NCBI GenBank assembly: GCA_031213475.1
Contig: JARUPZ010000005.1
Span: forward strand, 12,843,260-12,907,259
Direction: 5' to 3'
DNA from: Nereocystis luetkeana
Lineage: Eukaryota; Sar; Phaeophyceae; Laminariales; Laminariaceae
Length of the DNA: 64,000 nucleotides
Shown: positions 21,842-33,436 of the stretch, piece after piece
How positions within the stretch are numbered: the stretch's first letter is position 1
How the letters are laid out: the number at the start of each line of letters is the position of its first letter
Translations under genes and position numbers: made by a program
The notes under the pieces: model-generated
Told to the model about the DNA's origin: nothing
Seen by the model: the letters and a program-made list of their open reading frames with translations, nothing else
Database searches by the model: none

Positions 21842-22237
21842 GTGCACAAGAGGGTGCCGGTGAAATCCATGAAGGTACCCGAGGCCGAGGCTGATGCTGA
21901 ACTTGGGGCTGCAAAGCCCACCACCACCACCACCACCACCAACCAATCGTTCAGGGCTGCCTTCGCGGCCGAGCGTTCGGAGCAGGCGGAGTTTGACTTC
22001 ACGCTCGGCACACCAGGGAAGGAGAAAGCACAGCCGGGGAGCGGGCAGTGTGGGATGGATGGTGCAATCGACGTGTACATGGTCTCCGCCGACGCTAGGA
22101 AGACACGAAAGCCGCCCGCTGCCAAAGTACGTTGGTCCGTCAGCTCCAAGCTCGCGGCGGTACGACTTGGTGAGAGGCTCCTCACAACACCACTGCTGTT
22201 TTTCTCTTGTTCGTGTGATCTACCTGGTATTCGGTAG
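21842..22237 (+). CDS. Hypothetical ORF
   Basis: A 131-codon frame with a Thr run (ACC repeats) after residue 25 and an acidic N-terminal stretch (EAEADAELG). No family is recognised. A GT donor-like sequence (ACTTGGTGAGAGG) falls near the codons for AAVRLGE, so a spliced gene is conceivable, but no partner exon is confirmed. It may equally be a chance frame. Confidence 0.25.
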   Translation: MHKRVPVKSMKVPEAEADAELGAAKPTTTTTTTNQSFRAAFAAERSEQAEFDFTLGTPGKEKAQPGSGQCGMDGAIDVYMVSADARKTRKPPAAKVRWSVSSKLAAVRLGERLLTTPLLFFSCSCDLPGIR

Positions 22238-23090
22238 AGACGCTCGTCCAGCACCATTCCTCTTGGTTGTATGGTGGATGCTTGGCACGTGCCTCGTTTG
22301 TACGTTGGATGAATAAAGAAGCAGCACTCATGTATCGTCTACAACAGCGGAAGTTCTGTATCGTTGGCCTTGCTGTAGAATTTTACAACTACTATCAAAC
22401 TACTGGTGTGCAGCATCATTTTTCAAGGAGATGTTCGCGTGTCACTGAGCGCCTCTGAAGACTCACTATTGCTAATAGTGGTTTACTATTTTTTTTTAAA
22501 TGCTGCCCGATACGTAGTCGAGGTCATCGCTTCACGCGTCGGTTGTTGCGCCTTTCTACGAAATAGAGAACCTTTCGTTTTTACGATCTCCCCCCCCACT
22601 AGCAGGTTGCGCACGAATGTTTGAAATGGAACTGCTGTAGTCGGCTCCGCTGCTTGCTGGCGATCCACCCGCTGCAAATGCGGATTGTACTCGTGAGCCT
22701 TACCTTGCATCTGGTAGTCTGGCTGTATACTCGTACTCGTCTAAACATATACCTGGTACTAGGTACCTGGTATAGGTATTCCGCGGTGCAGCCACACAAG
22801 CAGCAGTCGAGGTAATCGCAGCGACACAAGAAGCCGTCGAGGTACGCAAAGTCAACAGTTTAGGGCTATACAGCAGTGCCGCCACACAAGAACTAAAGTC
22901 CAGCAGTACAATAAACACCCGGTGTGAACAGCAGTCGATGGATACCGCAAGACGTGCCAGCAGCTCGTGACTTGTTCGCATCGAGCTCACCCAGTATTTT
23001 CCTTTGCTCACTGCTGTGCGACCGTACCCCATGCAGCGTCACGCCACGGCACCTACAGGAAGGTTGGGGGCAAAAACAACGCCCTCGGGG
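22238..23090. other. Stretch without recognised gene
   Basis: No coding motif. It contains two TACCTGGT words near 22,752-22,775, part of a motif that is over-represented in the window. Confidence 0.4.
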
Positions 23091-23548
23091 GTAGGCGGGT
23101 TCCCTTTTATGCAGAGTCCAGGAAACCACCGCTGAGCGCCCTCTTTGCGGGGCGAGCCGACACTCAAATCAAGAGCTATATCGAGGAGCTCTTGAGGAGA
23201 AAGCGAAAATCGAACGCCCAGGCAGCCTTGCAGTCGGGCGTCTCAAGCCCCCAGCTGGACCGTGATGAAGCTTTTTACTGCGCAGATGCGGTGGGATTCA
23301 ACTACCAATCAGTTGAAAGTGTTCGGCTTGTGTCATGTCTTCGCCCCCCTGAGCACGTTTCCGGATCTTCAATGGTTGGGTTCGCTGAGCCTGAGCAACC
23401 GACCCTGATCGATGTCTTTTTATTCAATGTATTGCCGAAACTGTCTAATATACACCAGGTACCAGGTATATTGTTTCGTACACGTTGGCTGGCGAAGAAA
23501 GAAGCACGCGAGGCTACTAGAGACAGAAGGAGGCACTTGTGGCGGTAG
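22967..23548 (+). CDS. Hypothetical ORF upstream of the LINE endonuclease
   Basis: A 193-codon frame overlapping the first codons of the LINE endonuclease frame. From about residue 65 it looks protein-like (IKSYIEELLRRKRKSNAQA). No CCHC finger, RRM or coiled coil identifies it as a LINE ORF1, and no other family is recognised. Position makes a decayed ORF1 or a host exon possible; I cannot choose. Confidence 0.3.
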   Translation: MTCSHRAHPVFSFAHCCATVPHAASRHGTYRKVGGKNNALGGRRVPFYAESRKPPLSALFAGRADTQIKSYIEELLRRKRKSNAQAALQSGVSSPQLDRDEAFYCADAVGFNYQSVESVRLVSCLRPPEHVSGSSMVGFAEPEQPTLIDVFLFNVLPKLSNIHQVPGILFRTRWLAKKEAREATRDRRRHLWR

Positions 23549-24420
23549 CGACCTACAATGTGCGCACCCAGGCTGTAAAGGGGAAGAACGGGTACGGACA
23601 TGACGAGCGTGTACTGGCGAAGGGGTGGCAACTCGACTGTGACGTCATTGGCCTGCAGGAAACTCGGAGGTCCGGCAGCACGACATTGCGTGCTGCAGGG
23701 TATCGTGTTTTATGTTCAGGACAGGAAACAACAGCTACCAGGCAAGGTTTTTACGGAGTAGGCCTAGCTGTCAAGGAATCGTTCTGCAGTAAGTCTGTGT
23801 ACACTCATCAGGTCGTTGACGAGCGGCCATTCTATGCGCTTTGAGCTGGTTAGAAATGCGAGGCAGTCAATCTCGTCGTTGCGTACGCTCCAACTGATTG
23901 TACGAAGGACGCCAAACTGAAACGTATTTTCTGCTAGAAGCTGGAGGACTTGAGGGAAAAGATCCCGACCAAAGAGTGTCTGTGTGTTCTGATGGATGCC
24001 AACGCGCAAACTGGACAGGGGAGGAAGGTTGCGGTGATGATGAAAGTAGAGTGCTGGGAGCGTATGGATGTGATGTTCGTAACGATAATGGGAAACGGTT
24101 CCTGTCGTTCGCCGCCAATTGCAAGTTAGCTCTCACCAACACGTTTTGCAACACGCGCAAGGGTGGGATATCGCATGCACACAACGGGACCAGCCCGACG
24201 GACGGTGAGAGGATCGACTACATCCTAACCCGTGAAGTAGATCGACCTATAGTACAAGATGTTAAAGTCGTCCCACAGCCTCCTGCCCCAGCTAAGGCTG
24301 ACTCAGACCACAACATTTTTTTTGTCAAAGTCCGACTCGGTGGTCACTTTGCGCCCTGCAGACAAATACATAGACTGACAAAACGCCGAGAGTTCGATAG
24401 GCAGTGTTTATGTCCCGAGT
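23539..24420 (+). pseudogene. LINE apurinic-type endonuclease, broken
   Basis: N-terminal part of a non-LTR ORF2, which nicks target DNA before reverse transcription. The first open stretch (23,539-23,844) starts MAVATYNVRT and has CDVIGLQETR, the usual first catalytic motifs of the endonuclease-exonuclease-phosphatase fold. After stops and frameshifts near 23,845-24,000 the domain continues with ERIDYILTR and SDHNIFFVKVRL, holding the terminal Asp-His pair. The cysteine/histidine-rich residues expected later are not seen. It is inactive because of the frame breaks. Confidence 0.85.
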
Positions 24421-24499
24421 GAAAGTGCCGTGAACGAGTAGTCGCCAGTCCCCAGGGTCATTTCCACTCGCATCCAGCCTATTCCAGACACGTCATACG

Positions 24500-25240
24500 T
24501 CTGGTATGGTTGAGTTTTTCACTACGGCTATTATTGATGCGGTCGAAAAAACGGGTACCACCCCCTGCACGTCGCCAACGCAGACATGGATGATGGGAGT
24601 CTTCCGAAACCCTGGCCGCACTCATACCAGCATGGATAGCGAGGGACGATGCGCCACAATTCTTGCATGCCCACCCCTAGGGAAGAACCGCGTGGAAGAC
24701 ACTGAGATCTGCGTGTGCGTTTCTGCAGAACGTGATTGCCGCCGGACTGCATGTGTACTTCGAAGCGTACCTTGCCGAGACCGCACGAATCCTAGCGAAC
24801 AAGGACCAGAGAGGCTGTCACAATCTCCTTAAGAGTACGGTAGGATTGGAAGGGACTAACGCGAGGAGCCAACAGTTCGTTAGGGACGAGGATGGCACGC
24901 TCTTACGGGATGAGGTGCGAATGCGTGACCGGTGGGCGGGGTTTAACTTCAAACGCTTGACCACGAAGTCGCTGAAACTCGATCCCACGATCATCGACCT
25001 CTTGCCTCCGCGACCGCCTAAACTGTACCTTGAGGATGAACCATCCATGGACGAGATGACAGAAGCACTGATGGGGATGTGAAATTGGTAAGCTGTCGGC
25101 CCAAACGGTGTCCTGCCCGATCTCCTGAAACTCGACCACCCCGCATTCGCTCAGTGCTTTCACAACGTCTTTGTCAATGTTTGGCTAACAGGAGACGTCC
25201 CCCAGCAACGGAAATATGCGATCATCAAGATCCTTCATAA
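24500..25240 (+). pseudogene. LINE ORF2 region between endonuclease and RT
   Basis: The frame 24,732-25,082 reads VYFEAYLAETARILANKDQ and RDRWAGFNF, which is the linker and first RT segments of such LINEs. After a stop, GPNGVLPDLLKLDHPAFAQC is recoverable across frames near 25,095-25,160, the start of the RT fingers. Several frameshifts are needed to read it through. Confidence 0.7.
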
Positions 25241-25640
25241 AAAGTAGGACTGAACTAATTGCTTGTTGCCCACGCAGACAAATTTTGTTGAACATCGTCG
25301 CGTCCCGCCTCAGCAACTACTGCGAGACCGAGAAACTACTCCCTGAAGAACAGTGCGGCTTCCACCCCGCAGGATCAACGATTGACATGTTGTGGTCGTG
25401 CACCGGTTGCAAGAGCTCGGACGACAGAGGAAATCCCCTTGTACGTGTGCTTCATCGAACTGCAGAAAGCGTACGACTCTGTCAACCGAGAGCTGTTATG
25501 GAAGGTACTCACACGCTTTGACGTATCAAGCAAGATTATCCGTAATTTCCACGATGGCATGCGGGCTCGGGTGCCTAGTGATGACGGCGAGCACTCGGAA
25601 TGGTTTGGTATCACGCAGGGGCTGCGGCAAGGCTGTGTGT
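25241..25640 (+). pseudogene. LINE reverse transcriptase fragment
   Basis: RT motifs in order: [30 protein letters not shown], then in a shifted frame [19 protein letters not shown] (motif A with its catalytic Asp) and GEHSEWFGITQGLRQGCVL (motif B). The YxDD box that should follow is missing, because a 0.66-kb element is inserted right after GCVL. The minus-strand copy at 8.5-9.7 kb has the matching next segment of a related family. Confidence 0.85.
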
Positions 25641-26299
25641 TACAGCTTACCCTCCCCTGGGGCCGCTATCTACTCGGTCTTACCTCGATAGCCAGCTGTT
25701 GTCGTTCGTTGAGAGAGTCCTGATAGAGATTTCCCCCTTACCCCGCTCCTAAATCCTCTCTGGCCACGAGGTGGCCAGATGTTGCAGTGCTACGGGCTCC
25801 AGACGTCGCCCAGGAGGGCGACAGGGTATTCTGTGATGTAAGTCGACTGACCTGACCAGTGACGTATGGAGGGTGCATCGTGTAAGGCAGCGATAAGGCC
25901 GTAGGATGGCTCGCTGTCATATCGATGTAGGAATACAAGGGAGTGTCCCCGGCGGGGGAGGCCATTATCTGGGTCATGGAAACGGTGTATCGGCTCTAGT
26001 GGTCGATACGGGTGCTCTATGGCCCTACCTGGGGTTAGTCAATCCCACCAAAGAAGAAAGCAACAAGTCAAACCACGCCCTGTTCACACACCGTGCATGA
26101 GTATTGTCTATCACGTGCCTGTCTGTTTATCACACGTCGCACTTGCTGAGCAATACCAACAACCACTTCGTGGCCAGAGAGGATTCAGGAGCGAAGTACG
26201 GAGGAAATCCCCAACAAACAGGACTCTCTCACCGAACGACAACAGCTGGCTATCGAGGTGAGACCGAGACGGTAGGGGCCCAAGCGGGGGTCAGCTGTA
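25641..26299. mobile_element. Foldback element of about 660 bp inserted in LINE RT
   Basis: The left end (TACAGCTTACCCTCCCCTGG) and right end (inverse of TACAGCTGACCCCCGCTTGG) start inverted arms of about 130 bases. Shared arm words are ACCTCGATAGCCAGCTGTTG, GAGAGAGTCCTG and ATCCTCTCTGGCCACGA. A TA at each outer edge could be the target duplication, as in Tc1/mariner-type MITEs. It has no transposase. It splits the LINE directly after RT motif B. Confidence 0.65.
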
Positions 26300-27600
26300 A
26301 CATGATGAACCCAGGTGATGACAGAGAGAGGGGGAGATTGGAGCACAAGGGCATGAGCTTTGGCGGGGACACAAATATCGGTACCCAGGGAACTTGTTTG
26401 GCCCCGAGCCCCTGGGCCCGAGTTTTATCCCGGGCGGAACGAGGGCCCGAATAACTGGCCCTGAGAGTCCTCCTGGGCGGAATGAGGCCCAAGCATCGGG
26501 GCTCGACATGTTCCCTGGGTGGGGTCAGTGTCTCTGCGCGAGCTTCTCCTTGATGGAATCTGATGGGTAGCCAAATATCGGGGCCCGAGTTTTGTCCGGG
26601 ATGATGGAGTATGATGGGTGCCAGCATCGAGGGATATACGTAGATATTACGATAGAGGATATATATTCTGGCAGCACTACTGCTGTTGACAGCAGTGACC
26701 ATGCATTACATATCAGGAAACAGTAGTCACGGCAGGTGGCCAGCCCCTCGGTATCACAGACCAGCGATGAGGCAGAACCAGAAAAGAAAAGAAGGCCACG
26801 AATCTCTCCGTCCTGACCCTCGATTTGTTTTTCGTTCTCGCGCACACCTTGACAACTGTTTGCGGCCGGCCTTCGCCTCAGGTGAAACTCAAGTTTTTAT
26901 GCGGCAGTTCTTCGCCTCAGGCGTGACTCTCGAACGTTTCGCAGTGAACAAAGATATTCTTCTTGCTGTGCGATACTCCTCGAGCAACAAAATGGGGGGG
27001 GTAGGCTAGGACGCTCTGAGTTACTTCTAATTCAAGTCACACACGCCAACGACAGAAAACCCGAGCAGCGCATGCCGTAATAGGGGGGACTACCGATGTA
27101 AGAACTTGGACATGGACCCATCGAGCTACCGGTTGCAAGTGTAACAATACTCGTACCAGTGACGAGCTGCCCGGGGCGTTCGGAAAGGCATATAATCTGA
27201 TTATTGTAGTGAATTGTGGGCTCGGCTGTACCAGGTGTTCCTTTAGACTACCATGGCAATACTTATTTGTACGACCCTAATAATCAGCCCAATCTGAGCG
27301 ACAGTAGTCTTTTCGCGGTCACATGTCACATGTAACTGCTGTTGTTGAAGTATACCCCACTGCTGGTATCGAAACAGGGAGTGCTTTTGAATATCGTTGC
27401 TGGAGGAGCGCATTCCGCAGAGAGTTCTAGGATTGAAGCTGAACCTAGTAACCGATTACCTACCACGCTCCGAGCACGGATTAATACCTGCCTGGAGCAA
27501 AGGCGCCTCAACGTGAAAATTACACAGAAAAGCCGTATCCCCGCCTACAATACCATCAGTAGTCTATACACTACGCAGTTCACACGCTGCTCAAAAACAT
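26300..27600. other. Interrupting sequence within the LINE
   Basis: No LINE motif and no gene are seen. Around 26,340-26,640 the phrases CCCGAGTTTTRTCC, GGGCGGAAYGAGG and AAATATCGG recur, giving a loose repeat. Its presence means that more than the 660-bp element separates RT motif B from the C-terminal part. Confidence 0.4.
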
Positions 27601-28580
27601 GAGAGAATGGTACGACGACCTGTATCACCGTACACGACTGATAATACGAATATTGATGATAGTCCATGTAATTTGGAAAAAAGACAGGGACCCATATTGG
27701 CCAAGTGTACAAACAAACGACCGAGTTTGTGTATCTGGGCGAGGCTATCAGCACAGATTGGACGGGCAGAAGTGTCGAGGTAACGCGTCGACTCCAGAGG
27801 GCATGAGCATGCTTCGGACGGTATAAGATGGAAATCTATGACCACCCGGGTGTGCGCCTACGCCTGAAGGTGCGAATGCTGAGAGCCGAGGTGATCGAAA
27901 CGTTGCTCTACGGTTGCGTTACCTGGAGACCGAGCAAGACTGATTACGGTAGGCTACGGGAGGTCCACCACAAGATGCTCCTCCGATGCACCGGCTGGCG
28001 AAAATGAAAGCGCGAAGACCACATTCTATCCTATGCTAGCGCGCTTCTCAGAACAAAATCTGAGCGCGTTGAGACGACGGTACGCAGACGTAGGCTCTTG
28101 TTTGCGGGCTTTGTGACACGCATGGGAGAGGAGCGTCTACCGAAGAGGGTGATGGTTGGGGAGATGGTTGGGGGTAAGGGTTACTCGGGAGAACAGGAGT
28201 GGGACTGGATGAAGTACCTTGAGGAGGACCTCAAGGAGTTCGGCATCGAGCTCGAAGGGTGGCGCGAGGCAGCACAGAAAGCCGGCAGATGGTTCCGACG
28301 GGTCGAGGAAGGGGCGGAGGCCTTCATGCGGAAATTGCATACAGATGAGAAGGAGGCATCGGCAGAACGGCATAAAATAGTTGCAACAACGACCACAGCC
28401 GTTGACGCCAACGCGAGTGCGCAGAATGGCAGGAAAGAGGGGGGGGGCGAAAGGGGGACGAGGGGGAATGTGGGGGGGGAGGGGGGGGAGGCGGGGGGAA
28501 GCTGTCTACCCAACAGACTGAAGCCTGGTTATGGCCATCATCGTCATGATGCACTCCCTTCTTTGGGACCAAGTAACTAG
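27601..28580 (+). pseudogene. LINE ORF2 C-terminal region
   Basis: Continues the LINE: EFVYLGEAI (frame near 27,720), VRMLRAEVIETLLYGCVTW (near 27,870), then an open frame 28,098-28,580 with RMGEERLPKRVMVGEM and WDWMKYLEEDLKEFG. The tail becomes Gly-rich (G runs near 28,440-28,500). The motif order is that of the LINE fragment at 1.2 kb, but identity is modest, so it is a second, related family. At least two frameshifts separate the pieces. Confidence 0.8.
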
Positions 28581-28996
28581 CATGGTGCCACCTGGGCAAC
28601 TGTGCGTGTCTGTATGCTCCAGTGCCTGCCTTTCGTTTTTTCTTTCCCCCCCGCCCGTGATTCTGTCCCTGCTTTTTTATCTTTCATTCCCGTTTGTACC
28701 TCTTTGTGTCTCTGTTAGTATGGTCCGTTTTGCCTTTTTTGCGTTTTGCCAGCTGCTTCTGTTTTCGTTTTGTTTAGTTTGCTTCACTTCATCTTCTTTT
28801 TTAGGTCTTTGTCTGCATAGACTCCTTTTGGCTTCCCTGGTGTCTGCAGTGGTGGAGTGCGGATGCCTGTTTTTTGTTTTTGCCTCTGTTTTACTACCGA
28901 GGTAATTCTTCCACTCCAGAGTTATTGGAGCCTGTCCTGCGACCACGGACTGCATTGTATTGTGCGTTAATGTGAGAACAACAACAACAACAACAA
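28581..28996 (+). mobile_element. LINE 3' untranslated region and (AAC)n tail
   Basis: T-rich sequence after the ORF2 stop ends with TGCGTTAATGTGAGAACAAC and five more AAC units. This fixes the 3' end of the LINE and identifies (AAC)n as its tail, in contrast to the A tail of the SINE. Confidence 0.75.
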
Positions 28997-29549
28997 TTGC
29001 TACCTCTACTGCTGTACCGTGTACCTGCACTTTATATTTGTATTCGTCCCCGAACAGGATGACCTCTTGATACACGGCTAAGCATACAGGGGGGGGGGGG
29101 GGGCTCGCAGTATGTATGCTTTTTACAACATCAGTAAAGGACATACACGTATAGGATGTCTATATTATTACCCACTCCCGTAAAACTGCAGGCCGTATGG
29201 CAAGATCCCTAGGGACCATAAAAATTTGGTATTCATACGGGGCATAACGGTGATGAAGCTGGGTAGAAATGATGATTTATAGTCGAAGGCCACATATTAT
29301 ACGTGGAGGATGTATCCACAGTATATTATACGGTATTCATACCATTATCACTACAACCGTTCATGGGACGGAAGGCCGTACAGCAAGAGCTTTCTAGATA
29401 CTTGGGTCTACCGTTCCTCTTGCTTCCACAAGGGTGGAGACGTTTAACTATGGCCCCACACGCCCCTACTGAGGTACGGGGCTAGCTAGGGTCCCCTACT
29501 ATCGCAGCAAAATATCGGCCCGGCATGAAGTACTGTTGTTTTTAAGCCG
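28997..29549. other. Stretch without recognised gene
   Basis: It contains a G(14) run at about 29,090-29,103. No gene or known repeat is seen. Confidence 0.4.
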
Positions 29550-29648
29550 TTAACCCTTTTAGAACGGCAGTCCCGCTGTGGGGACAAACCAGTCAAATTT
29601 CGAATACTTTGTCCCCAAAACGGGACACTGCGGTTCTAAAGGGGTTAA
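29550..29648. mobile_element. TTAA-flanked palindromic foldback MITE, copy 2
   Basis: Same palindrome as at 4,077, bounded by TTAA at 29,550 and 29,645. The loop side is more diverged (GTCAAATTTCGAATACTTTG). Confidence 0.8.
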
Positions 29649-30660
29649 GCTGTGCAGTGAGAGCTACTTTGTCACATTCTTATTCGGGTGAAGGCGCCGA
29701 ATGAAAGCTACGTTGAAACAACTGAGAACCACAACGAGAGTCATAGCGGGTTGTTCTGGTCTTCTTGTTGTACCCGATACGTTGGGATTTTACTTGTTTC
29801 ACCGTTAGGGTTTTCTTACCTGCTTTCCCTGCTATGGTTGTTAGACCCGGTACGGTGATATAGGAAACAGCCCTACTCATTAGCTTCCGCGAACATAATT
29901 AGTCCGTCAATTATAAGAAATAAGAACGGACAACACAGGCGATGGGAATGTCTGCAAAAATATGATAGGATGTGATCGTTCTTTGTATAATCCCACGTTC
30001 CATATTGCATAATATGTCAGAAGATACTCGTTATATACATACATCAACATGTTATGTATTGACGCTGCCGATGGTGCTCTGCCTGTTTGCTTCGTAAGGC
30101 TTTCAAGATACTTGTCTGGTCAATGCATGCAGGCATACGCGTTGCTCGTGCTCCGTTCGCCTGATGCTCGTGCTGGTATGTTAGCTCGTTGTTCATGATC
30201 GCACACACCTGCATTTCGTTCATAAATGACTGCATGCTATTGACCACATAATGTCTTCAAAACCAAATGCAACCGACGGGTGTCGATACAAGCCAAAGGT
30301 ACCGTGCGAGAAGCATTTTCTTTTTCAGGATGACGGAGAAAGGGAAACGACTGGAAGGGAATGGCAACGAGTGCACGCGCGCAAAGGAGCGGGTGGATTG
30401 GGCCAAGGCGATGATGCGGCCATGAAGAGCGGCAGGAAGACGGTGCATGGAGACCCATGATTTGCGCGCACACTATCATCACGAGAGAAGCAGTCATAGT
30501 TTGTTTTTTCCTGGTATTGTTTTTCACGAGGCAGAATAGTATCTACCGGTACTCGTCACTGGTCTTCGTAGTTTAACGAGTTGTATACCCTTCATGGGGA
30601 ATAACCTACGCAATTATCAGGGACGTGGTATCATAACTGTGCTGCACCTTTTTGTGTCAG
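29649..30660. other. Stretch without recognised gene
   Basis: No gene, RNA or known repeat could be supported. Short frames on both strands overlap each other. Confidence 0.4.
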
Positions 30661-30671
30661 ACAGTCCAGGA

Positions 30672-31030
30672 AGAGATGGCGATCGTTGATATTCGTGTGG
30701 TAGTAAGGTTCGATTGCTCCTTTTTTCACTGCATATCCGCGAGTCTTCACTCTGACATCACTCCAGATAGCAGGCAGGTGTGTTCCTCTTTCGTTTTCAC
30801 GACTACCGTGCGTTTCGTACGGTGCAGGCAGCACTTCAGACAGCATCCGCTGTAGTCAGCAGCCACGAGTTGGTTAGTGGTGGGAACGGGGGTACTCTTC
30901 TATATTATAGTTGAGAGGATATACCCGCGGCCATGTTAGTTCAGTTTTGCACATTGGTTTTATCTTGTGTGCGCTTTTTCCGTCTCGTGTATTTTGAGGC
31001 AGCCGAATTTTCGTTTTTTTTTTGTTTTTC
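30672..31030 (+). repeat. Dispersed repeat D, copy 2
   Basis: Homologous to 10,565-10,930. It is followed at once by a LINE 3' tail, so repeat D may be 3' untranslated sequence of a LINE or a tail insertion target. Confidence 0.75.
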
Positions 31031-31033
31031 GGA

Positions 31034-31112
31034 TCTTCCTAGGGCTCCAACACCTTTGTGTGACAACGGACTCCTTCGTCAGAGAGTTAATGTGAGAACA
31101 ACAACAACAACC
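31034..31112 (+). mobile_element. LINE 3' tail with short (AAC)n
   Basis: Same tail as 18,451-18,580 (GGACTCCTTCGTCAGAGAG, TTAATGTGAGAAC) with five AAC-type units. Confidence 0.7.
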
Positions 31113-31194
31113 ACCGTACGACGTACTATTAATAATACACGCATGCTCTCGTGGACCGTTTGCTCGGTTAGGTGATAAGGGAAACTCACAATGT

Positions 31195-31600
31195 TGAGCC
31201 TTACGCTGTCGTTAGGGCGTATTGTGTATAGAACGATTAACCCCTCGACAACAATGTGCATTGTAGGCTGGGAAACATGGAACTTTCAGGAAACCACGTA
31301 TATCTTGGTGACTGTGGTGTAGTTGTGACCACATGAAAATTCTCTCTCTAGGATCAAATAAAGGGCACGGACACTGGTTGTGCTGGATGTCGACGGGTAG
31401 AAAGAACGGAAGAAAACACACTCAATACGTACAGAGTATGAGTGGAACGCATACGCCAGATTACGCTATTCATCCCGACTGCTGTAAAGTATGTATAGTA
31501 TCTTGAGCACACCGAGCTGGTATCATTCCACATTGGATACGGCAGGCACGACGCACACATTCCGTGCAAGAGACGAGAGATAGCAATCCAAAACCAACGA
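31195..31600 (+). mobile_element. Decayed copy of the (AC)n-containing element
   Basis: The core (CACGGACACTGGTTGTGCTG, then GATGTCGACGGGTAGAAAGA) is clear at 31,358-31,405. Degraded right-arm sequence (GGATACGGCAGGCACGACGC) follows at 31,536. The left arm is hard to recognise. Confidence 0.55.
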
Positions 31601-33370
31601 ATCGAAAAAACGTACCAGGTACCAGGTAACCTAGTCGCACCGAGCATATTAGTACTGGTAACTACAAACTACCCGCCACTAGATTATCGACCACCGCTAC
31701 TAGGATGTCAACACAGCAGTTTGTGTCACATAATCGGAAATCACAAACATAAAGAGTAGCAATCCAGTGATAACAGCGCCCGAATACTGGGGGATGCGTG
31801 AACAGTTATATCTAATATCTAATACCTGGTGGTACGTATGCCCGAATATTGGAAAACCTAAAGCGCCACACTAAAACGTACTGGTAGTTGGTAAAACCTA
31901 CGAGTAGTTGTTGAAAGGTTCTCCTGGACGGACTAGGTAGGATATCATGATGAATGACATAACTACGAAGTGATAATATAAGGTATGAACATTCGGCAAA
32001 CGTGTGCGAAGAAACATTGCATGATTGGTGGACGTCGAGCGGTTTCTAGATCAGTTTGCTGTGAAGAAGACACTGCTGCAGCTCACGTGTCAGTTGGGTC
32101 CTGTACTACGGTATCAAAGCATTATGTCAATCCTGGGTTATGCGAGAACGAGTCCGGCCAGCAGGTCAAAGCTGTAAGACAACGAGAGTGGGGAAAACAC
32201 ATACTTCGAATGATGATATTCTCGCACTATTCCGAACTCCAGCCACTAAATAAGCTGTAACTAAAATGCATCTCCATTGGATAAAACAAACACGTACCGT
32301 GTACAAACTAAATAGTGCAGTACCAGTACGTGAGAGAAACGGCGCTACCGAGATACCTGGTACCCGATATGGGATACCATCCCGTATCAAGGGCAACAAA
32401 AGTGTTGACGCTGTATTATTCCACAACCGAAACGGGAACAGAAACAATGGACAAGAAAAAATGGAGAACTACTTTGTACATCGCAGCATAGAGCATAGAG
32501 CGAACTACTGTAGATCGCTGGAATGTAAACCAAAACCTGGGCGTGAAAACAGGCGCTTGCCACCCCGGGCTGAAATGACACCGGAGCGCTGGATTCTATC
32601 CGGAGCGCTTTGCGTGTAGCAAGACTTAAGTGTGACTGCTCTTCCAAAACAAAGACATGCATTCTAAGCGGGGGACACGAGATACACAATGCCAACCAAA
32701 CTGAGGAGAGTAAACCGGGTACTTTCCGACATAAAACCTAAGCCTCTCCCCAGCACGCATACTCATGCGCCGCCTTAGTCGCTGACCCGGTGAACGGAGC
32801 GTAAACCGAGCTTGACTCTGTTGAAGTGCTGACACGGCTCCCAACGACGACTGGGCGTCTTGACCGTTTGGAAAATGCACTGCTTTACGTGTGTTCGTAG
32901 AGTCCAAACCAGGATGCCCTGACCACCACGTGGTCTGATGAGATTATTTATAGTCGTCGTATTAGAGGACAGAGGATGAGAGAGAGAGCGGAGCCTAGCT
33001 CGTAGCTCGGAGCGGAGAACGGCGAGCGGAGAACGGAGAGCGGAGAACGGAGTGCTCGAACCCTCCTCATGAACACACGGCAAAATTCACAATATCGCCT
33101 GCGGAGATATACGCAACCCTCTACAACTTGTAACCGTCGCTGCTGGAACGATCCAAACGAACACCCTCCCTGGCTCTTCACACCAGTGACGAGACCGAAG
33201 AGACATTCGAGACTTGCTAGGACTTAAGAACAGCCAACGACAGTCCCGAAGGAGGAAACCCGGCCACCGGGTAAAAAAACCCTGTATAACACATATACTT
33301 CAAACCATTGCAATTGAACAACGGCCGCATTCCAAACGATGACCATGGCCAGAAAATAAACTGCCAAGCT
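31601..33370. other. Stretch without recognised gene, downstream of the copia pol
   Basis: No coding motif is seen. Near 32,994-33,052 a short tandem of CGGAGCGGAGAACGG-like units occurs. On the minus strand this is the expected place of a 3' LTR, but no matching second copy was found upstream of gag. Confidence 0.4.
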
Positions 33371-33373
33371 GTG

Positions 33374-33392
33374 CCCTACTCCCCCATGCCCC
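33374..33392 (-). other. Candidate polypurine tract of the copia element
   Basis: On the minus strand, GGGGCATGGGGGAGTAGGG lies about 45 bases after the RNase H stop, where a polypurine tract priming plus-strand synthesis would sit. The interruptions make this tentative. Confidence 0.35.
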
Positions 33393-33436
33393 TTAAAGTA
33401 GCGCAGGGTTGGCGACCTGACACATTATCCCTCGCA

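Noticed and set aside
30237..30527. Small overlapping frames on both strands
   Set aside because: No motif, no conservation with another part of the window and no splice context to support a gene.
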